This document shows, piece by piece, positions 34,073 to 42,808 of a DNA stretch of 46,776 nucleotides. The stretch's first letter is position 1; every line of letters starts with the position of its first letter. Origin of the DNA: a bacterium (lineage in GTDB: Bacteria > Pseudomonadota > Alphaproteobacteria > Sphingomonadales > Sphingomonadaceae); the NCBI GenBank assembly GCA_030824575.1, contig JAVBXL010000109.1, forward strand, positions 1 through 46,776, written 5' to 3'. The notes under the pieces are model-generated. The model was not told the DNA's origin. It ran no database searches and saw nothing but the letters and a program-made list of their open reading frames with translations. A program made the position numbers and the translations under genes.

Positions 34073-35082
34073 AACAGGTATCGCTCCGCAGACTGCTGGC
34101 GCTGGGCTGCACCTTTGCCGCCTTGGCGGTCGCGGCTCCCGCCCATGCCTCCAAATGCGAGGCCGGCACGGTGTTCAATCCGATCACCAAGGTGCGCTGG
34201 AACTGCATTTTCCCGATCACGATCGGCGGGGTGAAGGTCGGTCCGAGCGATCCGCTGGGCAAGGCGCTCGATGCCCAGTCCGCGTCCAAGCCGCTATGCG
34301 CCTGCCGCAAGGGCGTGACCTTCTGGTTTGGCGTCAAGGTCAGCTTCTGGTCGCCCAATCGGATGGTCGATGTCGTGACCGAACCGGGCTGCATGATGGC
34401 GCTCGGCGCCGACATCATGCCGACCGGCGGCAGGCTCCAGGGGAGCCAGAGCAGCATTTCCGACGGCACCAATACCGCCAAGATGTTCGCGCAGATGCAC
34501 TATTATATCGCGCCGGTCTGGAAGATGCTCGACATGTTCACGGACCTGCCCTGCATCGAGGATGACGGCTTCGATGTGGCGCTGATCACCGAAGTGCTGC
34601 CCACCTGGCAATCGGCAACGCTGGGCGCGATCATTCAACCCGAGGCGATCCTGTTTGGCAATCCGGCCGCGGGCCTTGCCTGCATGGCCGACAGCGCCGC
34701 AGCGGCTGCGGGCAAGGTCGTCGATCCGCTCTTCTGGTGCATGGGATCCTGGGGAGCGACCTATCCGGTTGCGGGCGACATCCATTTCGGGGACAGCGTC
34801 GAAGCCTGGGCGGGGCTCGCCGCGCGCGGGGTCTTCATGATGGGTCGCCTCGGCGCACTCACCGTCAGTTCTGCCGATGGCTGCTCCTTCATTCCTCAAC
34901 CGGTCTGGACCAAGAGCCGCTACAAGTTCCAGCTCATGGAGCCGGTCAAGGGTGGCAGTTGCGTCAATGTCGGGCGACCAGGCGCGCTCTGGACCAGCGC
35001 AAAGCACGCGCCGGGCAAGGACAATGCCCAGTTCATGCTGTTCGAGAAGACGATCTGCTGCGCCGGGGTCTCCACGCCATGA
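34069..35082 (+). CDS. traU: TraU, pilus assembly/DNA transfer protein
   Basis: 337-aa cysteine-rich periplasmic protein. Signal peptide about 1-26 (ending APAHA). TraU features in order: TKVRWNCIFPITIGGV (about 41-56), CACRKGVTFWFGVKVSFW, VTEPGCM, PCIEDDGFDVALITEVLPTW and VDPLFWCMGSWGATYPVAG. TraU is required for efficient DNA transfer as well as for pilus assembly. The many Cys are expected to form disulfides, consistent with DsbC in the same operon. It overlaps its neighbours by 4 bp on both sides. Confidence 0.94.
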   Translation: MKQVSLRRLLALGCTFAALAVAAPAHASKCEAGTVFNPITKVRWNCIFPITIGGVKVGPSDPLGKALDAQSASKPLCACRKGVTFWFGVKVSFWSPNRMVDVVTEPGCMMALGADIMPTGGRLQGSQSSISDGTNTAKMFAQMHYYIAPVWKMLDMFTDLPCIEDDGFDVALITEVLPTWQSATLGAIIQPEAILFGNPAAGLACMADSAAAAAGKVVDPLFWCMGSWGATYPVAGDIHFGDSVEAWAGLAARGVFMMGRLGALTVSSADGCSFIPQPVWTKSRYKFQLMEPVKGGSCVNVGRPGALWTSAKHAPGKDNAQFMLFEKTICCAGVSTP

Positions 35083-35405
35083 GCAACCCGTCTCGCCAAA
35101 CCCGCGCCAGATCGTCTGGGATCAGCCGATCGCCTGTCCGTCACCTCAAGGAGCCAGACGTCTCTTGCGCGGCTAGACCGGCGCCGCATAGCCCCCGCGG
35201 CGCCGGCCGGGCGGTCGGCGTGGCCACCACAACCAACGATGATGCGGCACCCCCCTCCCCGCCGCATGTCGTCGTGGCCACGCTGACCGTTTTTGAAGGA
35301 CAGGCAGTGTTTCGAGCAGAACTGCCCCGCCCGGTTCCAGCCATCCTGTTGTTCCGGCTGCGGCGCGGATCCCGCCGGATCATACCGAGCGATATCCGGC
35401 CATGA
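35079..35405 (+). CDS. Uncharacterised 108-aa ORF between traU and traN
   Basis: Not recognised. The N-terminal half is Arg/Ser/Pro-rich and probably disordered (RQTRARSSGISRSPVRH), followed by VVVATLTVFEGQAVFRAEL, which could be a short beta-rich part, and a basic tail. There is no signal peptide. Translation is supported because its ATG overlaps the traU stop and its stop overlaps the traN start, both as ATGA, like the rest of the operon. The same DNA also forms a large hairpin (35218-35283), so it might instead be a structured spacer that merely carries an open frame. Confidence 0.5.
   Translation: MSNPSRQTRARSSGISRSPVRHLKEPDVSCAARPAPHSPRGAGRAVGVATTTNDDAAPPSPPHVVVATLTVFEGQAVFRAELPRPVPAILLFRLRRGSRRIIPSDIRP
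35218..35283 (+). promoter_or_regulatory. Large hairpin inside the traU-traN interval
   Basis: Outer arms GCGTGGCCAC (35218-35227) and GTGGCCACGC (35274-35283) are perfectly complementary (10 bp). Inner arms ATGCGGC (35242-35248) and GCCGCAT (35261-35267) add 7 bp around a C-rich loop. It may modulate message stability or translation between traU and traN. Confidence 0.55.
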
Positions 35406-37333
35406 GGGAGAGCGCCCTGCTGCTGATGGCGGCGTTCAGCTTGCCATTGCCGCTTCATGCCCAGACCGCGGAGGAACGCGCCCGTGCCGCGGCGCAAGCC
35501 GCCAGGGCAAAGAGCGCGGACAGCGATGCGCTGCTCGGCAATTATGTGCAGCCGGGCCTTGGCGGAGAGGCGATCACCACGGTGGATTCCTCGCAGGCGT
35601 TCACGCCTAAACTTGCCTGCCAGAAAAGCGCCACGTTACTCGAACTGCTCGCGCAGCCCAATGCCTCCGGCGATATCGGGACGCTGAGCATTTCGCGGGA
35701 CCGCGATCTCGACGGCAGCTTCGATGAGGCGATGACGGTACCTGTTCCCGTCTCGGGTATCTGCGCCAACGGGATCATCTCCTGTACGCCGGGTACCTGG
35801 AACGCCTGCCGCTTCTTCCGCTGGGATGTTGCGGGGGCGGGATCGCTCAAGCTTCGCGAGGTCGAACTGACCGATCTTGCCGGCTGTTACTGCGTCAACA
35901 ACAGCTGCGGCAGCAATCTGGTCTGGGGCAATATGGCCTCGGTGCTCAAGGATCTGGGCGGCGGCATGGTCGGCGCGCTCACCACGGCCGATCCACGGAT
36001 CGGCATCGCGCAGGCCTCCGTCGATGGCCCGGTGATCCGCTATACGGGCGCACAGACCACATCCTGCACATCGCAGCCGCAGATCGGCGCAGCGGCGTAC
36101 AAGGCCAATCCCGGCGCCGTCGCCGGCGACGCCTATGCCGCAGCGCAGACGAGCAGCATATTCCAGGCTCTTTCCGCGTCTTCGACCGGAACCGGCACAT
36201 CGCAGCTGCGCCGAAGCTGCGCCATCACCCGGCAGATAGCGCAGGAAGAGATGATTGCGGAGAAGATCATCGATCGCGTGTCTGGCGGCTACGCAAGCTA
36301 TGCCACGAGTTCCGACAGCCGCACCTTCGTCATGGGCTCTCCTACCGACAACAGCCTTTCTGGCGGATCCTGCACCCTCATCGATTTTCATATGACGCTG
36401 AGGGTCAAGGACACCGAAAGGCTGCAGCAGGTGCTTCTGACCCGCTTTGGCGGTGACGACTGGGCGCAGATACGAGTCGATGGAGAACTGATCGGCTCGG
36501 GTCCGGAAGGCTGGACCGGAACCGGACTGCCGCCGGGCAAATGCGAGAAGAAGGGCGCGTTCTATTTCTATCCCAATCTCGATCTCACGTCGAAGATGAC
36601 CCTGGGTGATCACGCTATCTGGCTTCGCGTTGCGGTGGCCGATGGCGGAGAGGCCTACGCTTCGATCGAGGCGAAAGTCGACGTCGGCTGCAAGACCAGC
36701 GAGCAGCTTGTCGACACCTGTTCGGGCTATGCCGCAAATGATGCCTGCCGCCTCGACGATGAAGAGGTCGATGGCGTCGTCACCTACCGCAACGGCATCA
36801 AGACGGGACTTACCCCCCTGCCCCAGACCCGGTTGATCGGCACTGGCACCTGCACGACCTCGATCAGCCGCGCCTTCTTTGAACGCCGGCGCAATTATGC
36901 CTGCACGATCGACCAGGGCACCGTCCCACAGCCCGATCTATCGCGCGGCGCCTATATCATCGACCATTCGACAGAGACGCTGCTCGCCGATCGGGTGAGG
37001 AATGCCGATGGCGGCTATGGCCTTACCACTCGCAATTTCGCCCTTCCTGTGGCCGGCAGCGTCAATGCCTGCGAGCCCATCTGCAAGACCCGCAAGCCGC
37101 AAGCCAATAGCGCCGCGGCTCCGGACGGCGTGACCGGTTCGAAACAGACGAACCCGATCGGCTGGGACACTTTCTATCACGCCTGCCAGGACAGTAATGT
37201 CTGCCCCGCCGGCGAGGGCGAGGACCTGGTGCAGGGTTGCGGCTGCATTGATGATTTTCCCGAAGCGGTGGTGATGATGCAGACCGTGCGCCTCGGCGGC
37301 GCGGACATGGTCTGCACGAGTGCGGTGCGATGA
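35402..37333 (+). CDS. traN: TraN, N-terminal part (split mating-pair stabilisation protein)
   Basis: 643-aa cysteine-rich exported protein. Signal peptide about 1-20 (LLLMAAFSLPLPLHA). It contains TraN-type features: GCYCVNNSCGSNLVW (about 160-174), a carbohydrate-binding-like segment around 330-425 (WAQIRVDGELIG), repeated CxxxC patterns and a late CEPICKTRK. F TraN is one outer-membrane adhesin of about 600 aa; here the typical TraN C-terminus is missing and is carried by the next gene. ATG at 35402 overlaps the upstream stop, and the end overlaps the second part (ATGA). Confidence 0.82.
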   Translation: MRESALLLMAAFSLPLPLHAQTAEERARAAAQAARAKSADSDALLGNYVQPGLGGEAITTVDSSQAFTPKLACQKSATLLELLAQPNASGDIGTLSISRDRDLDGSFDEAMTVPVPVSGICANGIISCTPGTWNACRFFRWDVAGAGSLKLREVELTDLAGCYCVNNSCGSNLVWGNMASVLKDLGGGMVGALTTADPRIGIAQASVDGPVIRYTGAQTTSCTSQPQIGAAAYKANPGAVAGDAYAAAQTSSIFQALSASSTGTGTSQLRRSCAITRQIAQEEMIAEKIIDRVSGGYASYATSSDSRTFVMGSPTDNSLSGGSCTLIDFHMTLRVKDTERLQQVLLTRFGGDDWAQIRVDGELIGSGPEGWTGTGLPPGKCEKKGAFYFYPNLDLTSKMTLGDHAIWLRVAVADGGEAYASIEAKVDVGCKTSEQLVDTCSGYAANDACRLDDEEVDGVVTYRNGIKTGLTPLPQTRLIGTGTCTTSISRAFFERRRNYACTIDQGTVPQPDLSRGAYIIDHSTETLLADRVRNADGGYGLTTRNFALPVAGSVNACEPICKTRKPQANSAAAPDGVTGSKQTNPIGWDTFYHACQDSNVCPAGEGEDLVQGCGCIDDFPEAVVMMQTVRLGGADMVCTSAVR

Positions 37334-38424
37334 TGCAGCTACGCCCCCATCTCTTAATGTTCCTGCTTGTCGCGGCGAGCCTGACGCTGTTCCCGGCGAC
37401 TGCCATGGCCCAGCAATTATGCGCGGTTGATTTGAACGGCAATGGCGATGCGGCCGACGACGGCGAAACGGCGAGCTGTCACCTGACCGGTTCAGGCGGA
37501 TGGATGTGTCCGATCGGCGAAACGCGCTGCGAGGCGGATCCGGCCGGGACGATGCACTGCCCACTCGGCGATCAATATGCCTGCGCCGTACCGGCAAGCG
37601 GCGGCGCGCCAAGCTGCTCGGCCAATGCCTGCATCGACACCAGCGCCAATCCCGTCGTCGAGGATCCGCCGGTCGATGATCCGGGTGTGGAGGCGGATGG
37701 GGGCGTCGATGCCGAGGGCAATTGCCTTGGCACGATCGAGATCTTTTCCGGACGCGCCGCGCGCTGCCGGCCAGCGGGTCTCAGCACCAGCTTTCAGAAT
37801 TGCTGCAAGGACAAGGGTAGAATCGTGAAGGACGGCATGGGCGGTTCGATCTCGTCGATTACGACCAAGATCGCGGTCGCCAAGGGCGTTTTCACCGGCA
37901 TGAAGGCCGCGTATACCGCCTTCAAGGCCGGTGCGACGGCGAGCCAGGCCGCCAGTGCGGGCGCCAACGCAATCATCGTCGGCATCGATCCGACATCGAT
38001 CGCGATCAGCCTGGCCGTCAATTTCATGATCGAGGTGCTGCTCCAGGGCTGCGACCAACAGGACATGGAAGTGGGCATGCTGCGCGGCTCGGGCATGTGC
38101 CATGAGGTGGGCAGCTATTGCTCCTCGAAGATCCTGGGCATCTGCGTGCAGAAGGCCCGGGGCCACTGCTGCTTCAACACCAAGCTTGGCCGTATCATCC
38201 AGGAACAGGGTCGGCCTCAACTCAAAGCCTTCAGTGCAATTGGCTGGGGCACACCCAAGGAACCCTATTGCCGGGGATTTACGCCAGAAGAATTCCAGGC
38301 GCTCGACTTCAGCAACATGGACCTCTCCGAATATTATGCGGAAATCGAGGCACGCGCCCAATCTGAAATCCAGATCGATATGAAGGACAAGATCGATGCC
38401 CATATGCAGACGATCAGCAACTAG
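37330..38424 (+). CDS. TraN, C-terminal part as a separate exported protein
   Basis: 364 aa with its own signal peptide (about 1-27, LLVAASLTLFPATAMA). After a Cys-rich, acidic N-terminal part comes the conserved end of TraN: CHEVGSYCSSKILGICVQKA, HCCFNTKLGRIIQEQGRPQL, WGTPKEPYCRGFTPEEFQ and LDFSNMDLSEYYAEI. In F-type plasmids these belong to the same chain as the N-terminal part. The start overlaps the first traN ORF by 4 bp, so the halves are coupled and could assemble after export. The separate signal peptide argues against a recent frameshift. Confidence 0.85.
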   Translation: MMQLRPHLLMFLLVAASLTLFPATAMAQQLCAVDLNGNGDAADDGETASCHLTGSGGWMCPIGETRCEADPAGTMHCPLGDQYACAVPASGGAPSCSANACIDTSANPVVEDPPVDDPGVEADGGVDAEGNCLGTIEIFSGRAARCRPAGLSTSFQNCCKDKGRIVKDGMGGSISSITTKIAVAKGVFTGMKAAYTAFKAGATASQAASAGANAIIVGIDPTSIAISLAVNFMIEVLLQGCDQQDMEVGMLRGSGMCHEVGSYCSSKILGICVQKARGHCCFNTKLGRIIQEQGRPQLKAFSAIGWGTPKEPYCRGFTPEEFQALDFSNMDLSEYYAEIEARAQSEIQIDMKDKIDAHMQTISN

Positions 38425-39286
38425 CCGCGCCCTGCTTTTGGCGGCTCTCACGCTCGACCCCGCATCGGTGCGTGCAAGTGAACCGCAGGCCGTGGCCGAT
38501 CAGCCGACAAGCGAAAATGCGCGTACTCGCATCCAGGATTACGGTGAGGCGGCTATGGAGCGCGTGAAGCGGGCTGCCGCCAAGGCCAAGGCTTCAACGA
38601 AAGCTTCGCCCGTTCTGCCCTCAAAAGCCGACGCTGGCGCGGAGCGACGCGCCTTCGAGGGTATCAACAGGCGCAAGCAGGACCCCGCCATGGCGAAACG
38701 GGTGGAGGCCGATATCGCGACAGCGCGCGAAGCACTGGCCGTCGAGCGCGAGAAGGCCAGCCATCGTATCGCCCAGGCTTTGGGCCTTCAACAACCCGAA
38801 GAGGCAGCGCTGGCAGGGGTCGTGACCACGGGCGGCACGAGACGCTGGGTTCCGGTGCTGTTCGTGTCGTCCTCCATGCCGGTCGAAACGCTGCGCACCT
38901 ATGCAGGGCAGCTCGAACGTGTCGGGGGTGTCATGGCCTTCCGGGGCATGCCGGGCGGAATGCGGCAGGTCGCGCCGATGGCCAAATTGTCGGCCGCCAT
39001 TTTGCGCCGCGATCCCGGCTGCGAAGGCCCGGCCTGCGCGATGCGCGACGTGCAGCTCATCGTCGATCCGCTGGTGTTCCGGCAGCATGGCGTCACCCAG
39101 GTGCCCGCGCTGGCAATGGTCCCCGGCGATCCGACCCTGCCCTATTGTGAACGCAACGAGGCCAGCCCACGTGCCGCGCATATGGTCCTGGGCGATGCCG
39201 CGCTTTCCGGATTGCTCGAGGAATATGGCCGCTTGGGCGGCAAAGAGGAGGTGCGAGATGCTCTTGCTCAGTTGGCGGGCCGGTAA
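38396..39286 (+). CDS. trbC: TrbC, pilin assembly protein
   Basis: 296-aa exported protein. Signal peptide about 1-28 (ALLLAALTLDPASVRA). The middle part is charged and helical (about 40-130). The C-terminal TrbC domain has a thioredoxin-like pattern starting LFVSSSMPVETLR (about 154-166), then VDPLVFRQHGVTQVPALAMV. TrbC acts with TraW in early pilus assembly. The ATG at 38396 lies 29 bp inside the end of the preceding gene and the 3' end overlaps the S26 peptidase gene by the same amount, which keeps the operon tightly coupled. Confidence 0.88.
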   Translation: MPICRRSATSRALLLAALTLDPASVRASEPQAVADQPTSENARTRIQDYGEAAMERVKRAAAKAKASTKASPVLPSKADAGAERRAFEGINRRKQDPAMAKRVEADIATAREALAVEREKASHRIAQALGLQQPEEAALAGVVTTGGTRRWVPVLFVSSSMPVETLRTYAGQLERVGGVMAFRGMPGGMRQVAPMAKLSAAILRRDPGCEGPACAMRDVQLIVDPLVFRQHGVTQVPALAMVPGDPTLPYCERNEASPRAAHMVLGDAALSGLLEEYGRLGGKEEVRDALAQLAGR

Positions 39287-39854
39287 CCGGCTCTGGTACG
39301 AACTCAAGGATTTGCCGCTCCGGGCAGCCGTGGCGCTGGGCGCAAGCGGCCTGGGGCAGCCGGCGCGGCCTGCACAGCTTCTCAAAGCCTATGGGATCGT
39401 GCTACCGATCGGTCTCTTCGCCTGGTGGGTGATGCCGCAGATCACCCTGGTCATGACGCCATCGATCGACGCCTGGGTGGTGCACCGTTCCCCTGGCGTT
39501 GTTGAGCGCGGCGATCTCGTATCATTCACGCTTTCCGACCCGGTGGCGGGCCCGGCCCCCGTCTCCGTCACCAAATATGCACTGTGCCTGCCCGGAGACC
39601 AGATCGTCATGGTCGAAAGGCCCGCCAGCCTGGGCGGGGGCCGGAATGGCTGGTATTATTGCAATGGCCAGTTGATGGGCATCAGCAAATCCGCCGCACG
39701 CAGCGGCAAGGCGCTTGACCATTGGCAGCCGGAAAGCGCGCGTATTCCCGGAGGGATGATCTTCGTCGGCTCGCGTCATCCTGACGGGTATGACAGCCGC
39801 TATTATGGCCCGGTGGCGATCGAGCGGCTCTCTCGCATGGAGAAACTGCTATGA
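39258..39854 (+). CDS. S26-family peptidase (TraF/TrhF type)
   Basis: 198 aa. Inner-membrane helix near 48-68 (GIVLPIGLFAWWVMPQITLV) followed by a periplasmic S26 serine-protease fold. The Ser of HRSPGVVERGDLVSF is the likely nucleophile and the Lys in VTKYALCLPGDQI the general base; the usual S-M-P is S-P-G here. A late PGGMIFVGSRHPDGYDSRYYGPV matches the family end. Homologues process or cyclise conjugative pilins, so it may mature the TraA-like pilin (inference). The ATG at 39258 has GGAGG upstream. Overlaps the next gene by 4 bp. Confidence 0.82.
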   Translation: MLLLSWRAGNRLWYELKDLPLRAAVALGASGLGQPARPAQLLKAYGIVLPIGLFAWWVMPQITLVMTPSIDAWVVHRSPGVVERGDLVSFTLSDPVAGPAPVSVTKYALCLPGDQIVMVERPASLGGGRNGWYYCNGQLMGISKSAARSGKALDHWQPESARIPGGMIFVGSRHPDGYDSRYYGPVAIERLSRMEKLL

Positions 39855-40738
39855 AGCGCTTGTTCTCCATGGGTGCGGTCCTGCTCATGTCCGCCGGTCC
39901 CGCATGCGCCCAAGCGACATCTGCGCCCGCAACCGATCATGCGGCACGGGGTTATTGGTGGTACGAGACGCCCAAATCCGGCCCTGCCGAAGAAGCGCAA
40001 GATGACGCCGTTCCAAAGCCCCTCATCCCGCCGATGGTCGAGTTGGCCAAATGGTCGCCGCCCAGGATCGCGAAGCTCATCGTGGAGCAGCGCGACTATG
40101 CCGCAACCGTCCTCACGATCGACGCGGTCGCCGATTTCTGGCGCCTGCAGGACTTCGCCCGGCGTAAGGCCCGTGCCTTTGCCGGCGTCACCCAGCTGGC
40201 CATGCTCACCCATCCGCAGCTCAATGCCAGAGCGGCCAATCCGATGGTCGGCGAAGCGCGCGATGTGCTGGGCGCGCAGAAGGATCAGATCCGCCGCCAG
40301 TATCTGCGGGCGCACGCCGGAGAGTTCGCGCTCGTCATGTTTGCCCGCGAGACCTGCGGCTATTGCAAGGTGCAATGGCCGATCGTCCAGCGGTTCCAGG
40401 ATGACATGGGCTGGCAGGTAAGCCTGATGGACCTTGATCGCCGGCCTGAGATGGGACAGCGTTTCGGGGTCGAAGTGACGCCGACCACCATGGTCATCCG
40501 CCGGGGCAGTCCCCAGCGCATGGTGATAGCCGCGGGCGTCGAGACTTATCCCAATCTCGCGCAGATGGCCTATCAGGCCGTACGGCTGCTGAGCGGCGAT
40601 ATCCGGCCAGAGCAATGGCTGACCGGCGCTGGCGAGGAAGACGGGTTTTTCGATGCGCTGGCCAATGGCCCTGTCTCCTCGACCGATCCGCGCGTGATCG
40701 GCGGCGATCTCATCGATGCACGGGAGCCCAGGCCATGA
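39851..40738 (+). CDS. traF: TraF, thioredoxin-like pilus assembly protein
   Basis: 295-aa periplasmic protein. Signal peptide about 1-20 (MGAVLLMSAGPACA). TraF begins with the family's GYWWYETP (about 34-41). The C-terminal thioredoxin fold holds the redox-type motif ETCGYCKVQWP (about 171-181) and cis-Pro loop EVTPTTMVI. TraF assists pilus assembly with TraH and TraW. The CxxC indicates an active oxidoreductase. Coupled by ATGA overlaps on both sides. Confidence 0.92.
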   Translation: MKRLFSMGAVLLMSAGPACAQATSAPATDHAARGYWWYETPKSGPAEEAQDDAVPKPLIPPMVELAKWSPPRIAKLIVEQRDYAATVLTIDAVADFWRLQDFARRKARAFAGVTQLAMLTHPQLNARAANPMVGEARDVLGAQKDQIRRQYLRAHAGEFALVMFARETCGYCKVQWPIVQRFQDDMGWQVSLMDLDRRPEMGQRFGVEVTPTTMVIRRGSPQRMVIAAGVETYPNLAQMAYQAVRLLSGDIRPEQWLTGAGEEDGFFDALANGPVSSTDPRVIGGDLIDAREPRP

Positions 40739-41337
40739 GGCGCCTGGTCCGCATGCTGGTCTCCGGCCTCCTCCTGCTCGCGCCATCGGCATCGCTGCCG
40801 GCCACCGCCCACGCGCAGCAGAAAGATCGGGACGCCGCGCGGCAGGCCGCCATTCATCCGGTGTCGACAGCTGCGGACATGCGACTTTGGCTTTCGCGCG
40901 TGCCAGTGACGCGAAACTTTCCGCCCGATTTCGAACCCATGCTGCGCGGTCAGGTATCGCTCTATGTGATCGAAATGAGCACCGCGCCAGGTTGCCTGCC
41001 GTGCGGCGATCTATGGTCAAAGCTTCTGGCATTCCGTGGTCGCTACGGCTGGCAAGTCCGAACACTTGGGACGGAGGAAGCGGCGCTGCGCTCGGGGCGT
41101 CTCGGCCTTCCGTGGGTCGGTAACCCCGTCGCCTGGGTGCGGCCGCTGGTCGATCCGGGTCGCATGGTACCGGTCGCAATCGGTACCGATCACGGCGCCA
41201 ATATCGCGCGCAACACCTGGCTGGCCGCCCGGATGCTGTCCGGAACCCGGGCGGCCGTCGGCGTGCGCGCCATGTCGAAATTTACCGGAATTGTCGGCGT
41301 GAGGGCGCCGGTCTCTTCCAAGCGGAAACTACGCTGA
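40735..41337 (+). CDS. Second thioredoxin-like transfer protein (TrbB-like)
   Basis: 200-aa exported protein with signal peptide about 1-28 (LLLLAPSASLPATAHA). It has a thioredoxin-like active site, GCLPCGDLW (about 88-96), in a short fold. The tail (about 150-200) is basic. F encodes TrbB, a periplasmic disulfide isomerase, in a similar place; this may be its counterpart, but similarity is at motif level only. It overlaps traF by ATGA and is followed 46 bp later by traH. Confidence 0.65.
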   Translation: MRRLVRMLVSGLLLLAPSASLPATAHAQQKDRDAARQAAIHPVSTAADMRLWLSRVPVTRNFPPDFEPMLRGQVSLYVIEMSTAPGCLPCGDLWSKLLAFRGRYGWQVRTLGTEEAALRSGRLGLPWVGNPVAWVRPLVDPGRMVPVAIGTDHGANIARNTWLAARMLSGTRAAVGVRAMSKFTGIVGVRAPVSSKRKLR

Positions 41338-41383
41338 TCGTGCCGGGGCTGTGTCGTCAACTTTTCCCATCAGGAAGCCTGTC

Positions 41384-42808
41384 ATGGTCCGTCATGTACG
41401 CCGTCCCTTTCTTGCTCTCTGCCTGATTGCAGCGTCCTGCGGCCAGGCGGTGCCTGCTCATGCCCAAAGCTGGGCCGAGAGCTGGTTCGATAATGTCACC
41501 TACACCTCACCGGGCAGCTTCGAGGATCAGACCCGCGGCTATGTGACCGCGGGCGGAATGTCGGGCCGTGTCGACGTGCATGACGACTATCTCATGAGCC
41601 TGACGTTGCCCAAGGTGAAGGCGGGCTGTGGCGGCATCGACATGTTCTTAGGGGGAATGTCGTTCCTCGACCCCGACTATCTCGTCCAGAAGCTGGAGAC
41701 GATCCTGCAGGCCGCGCCGGCCGTCGCCTTCCAGTATCTTCTGGAAACGCTAGACGAGAAGATGGGAAATATAATTTCAAAAATGGAGGCAGCGACCAAT
41801 TATCTCAATTCCATCCAGGTAAATGACTGCCGTCTCGCCAATCGCATGGTGCAAATCGCCAAAGGCGACGACAACATGTCGGGGATCGTCGAGGAGATGA
41901 CCGGCTACAAGTCGATCCGCGAGGGCTATACCAATAGCTGGCAGCAGAGCCGCGAGAAGATCCAGGCCAACAAGGGCAACCCGACCGAGGATCTCAAGGA
42001 CGCACTCGCCAATTGCCCGGCCGAGGTCACGGACATCTTCAAGACCGGCTCGCTGCTAGCGCATGCCGCCGCGCGGGTGGGTGCATCCGACTGGGCGGGC
42101 GTGATGCGGGCCCGCGTCGGCGATGTCTATATGCGCTGGGACGCCAACGACAAGGTGCCGATCTTTTCGGCTATTCCTGCATGTCCGCGCCAGGATACCG
42201 AAAGCGCCGATGACTTCCTGACGGGACGTGTTCCGACCCGCGCGCTCAACATCCCTGCGACTGGAGCGGATTGTTCGGTGAACGGTGCGGGGCGCGGCGC
42301 GCTCATTTTGGCGCGCGAGAGGATGGAGGCGATCTCCGTCAAGATCCGGACGCGCGCTGCGCTCACCATTGAAGAAAAGCAGTTCGTCGCCAATGTGCGG
42401 ACCCTGCCGGTCTACCGCCTGCTGGAATGGGGCGTGCGGCAGGGCCTCATCGACAGCGTGATCGCCGATACCGACGAACTTGTCGCCCTCACCCTCGCTT
42501 ATCAGATGCTCAATGACCTCACCCGCTCGATCGACTTCGCACTGCAGAATGCCGAGCGCGGCGCAACCACCGCGGGCGCCGCCGATGCCGAGAATAGCAA
42601 CATCTGCCAGACCCGCATTCTGACCAAGGGCATTGAGCAGTTGCGGGAGTTGCGCGACGAGGTCTTGCGCCAGCGTGCGCAGATGCGCCAGTCCTACATG
42701 GCCGCGATGAGCCAGGCGAACCTGTCGGCTAACTATGCCGGTGTTGTGCGCCAGCGCGACCGCGATGCCCGCGACGCCGCGGGCGCCAACGCCAATCGCA
42801 ACCGGTGA
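41384..42808 (+). CDS. traH: TraH, pilus assembly/mating protein
   Basis: 474-aa exported protein. Signal peptide about 1-28 (ending VPAHA). TraH features: an N-terminal VTYTSPGSFEDQTRGYVTAGG (with the F-type TraH pattern), GCGGIDMFLGGMSF (about 84-97), and a long helical C-terminal part with coiled-coil potential (LTKGIEQLRELRDEVLRQ). TraH is needed for pilus extension. The ATG at 41384 with AGGAAG upstream is preferred over a GTG at 41351. The end overlaps traG (GTGA). Confidence 0.94.
   Translation: MVRHVRRPFLALCLIAASCGQAVPAHAQSWAESWFDNVTYTSPGSFEDQTRGYVTAGGMSGRVDVHDDYLMSLTLPKVKAGCGGIDMFLGGMSFLDPDYLVQKLETILQAAPAVAFQYLLETLDEKMGNIISKMEAATNYLNSIQVNDCRLANRMVQIAKGDDNMSGIVEEMTGYKSIREGYTNSWQQSREKIQANKGNPTEDLKDALANCPAEVTDIFKTGSLLAHAAARVGASDWAGVMRARVGDVYMRWDANDKVPIFSAIPACPRQDTESADDFLTGRVPTRALNIPATGADCSVNGAGRGALILARERMEAISVKIRTRAALTIEEKQFVANVRTLPVYRLLEWGVRQGLIDSVIADTDELVALTLAYQMLNDLTRSIDFALQNAERGATTAGAADAENSNICQTRILTKGIEQLRELRDEVLRQRAQMRQSYMAAMSQANLSANYAGVVRQRDRDARDAAGANANRNR

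Noticed and set aside
39803..41179. 458-codon open frame on the minus strand
   Set aside because: Antisense to traF and the TrbB-like gene, with no start signal or domain.
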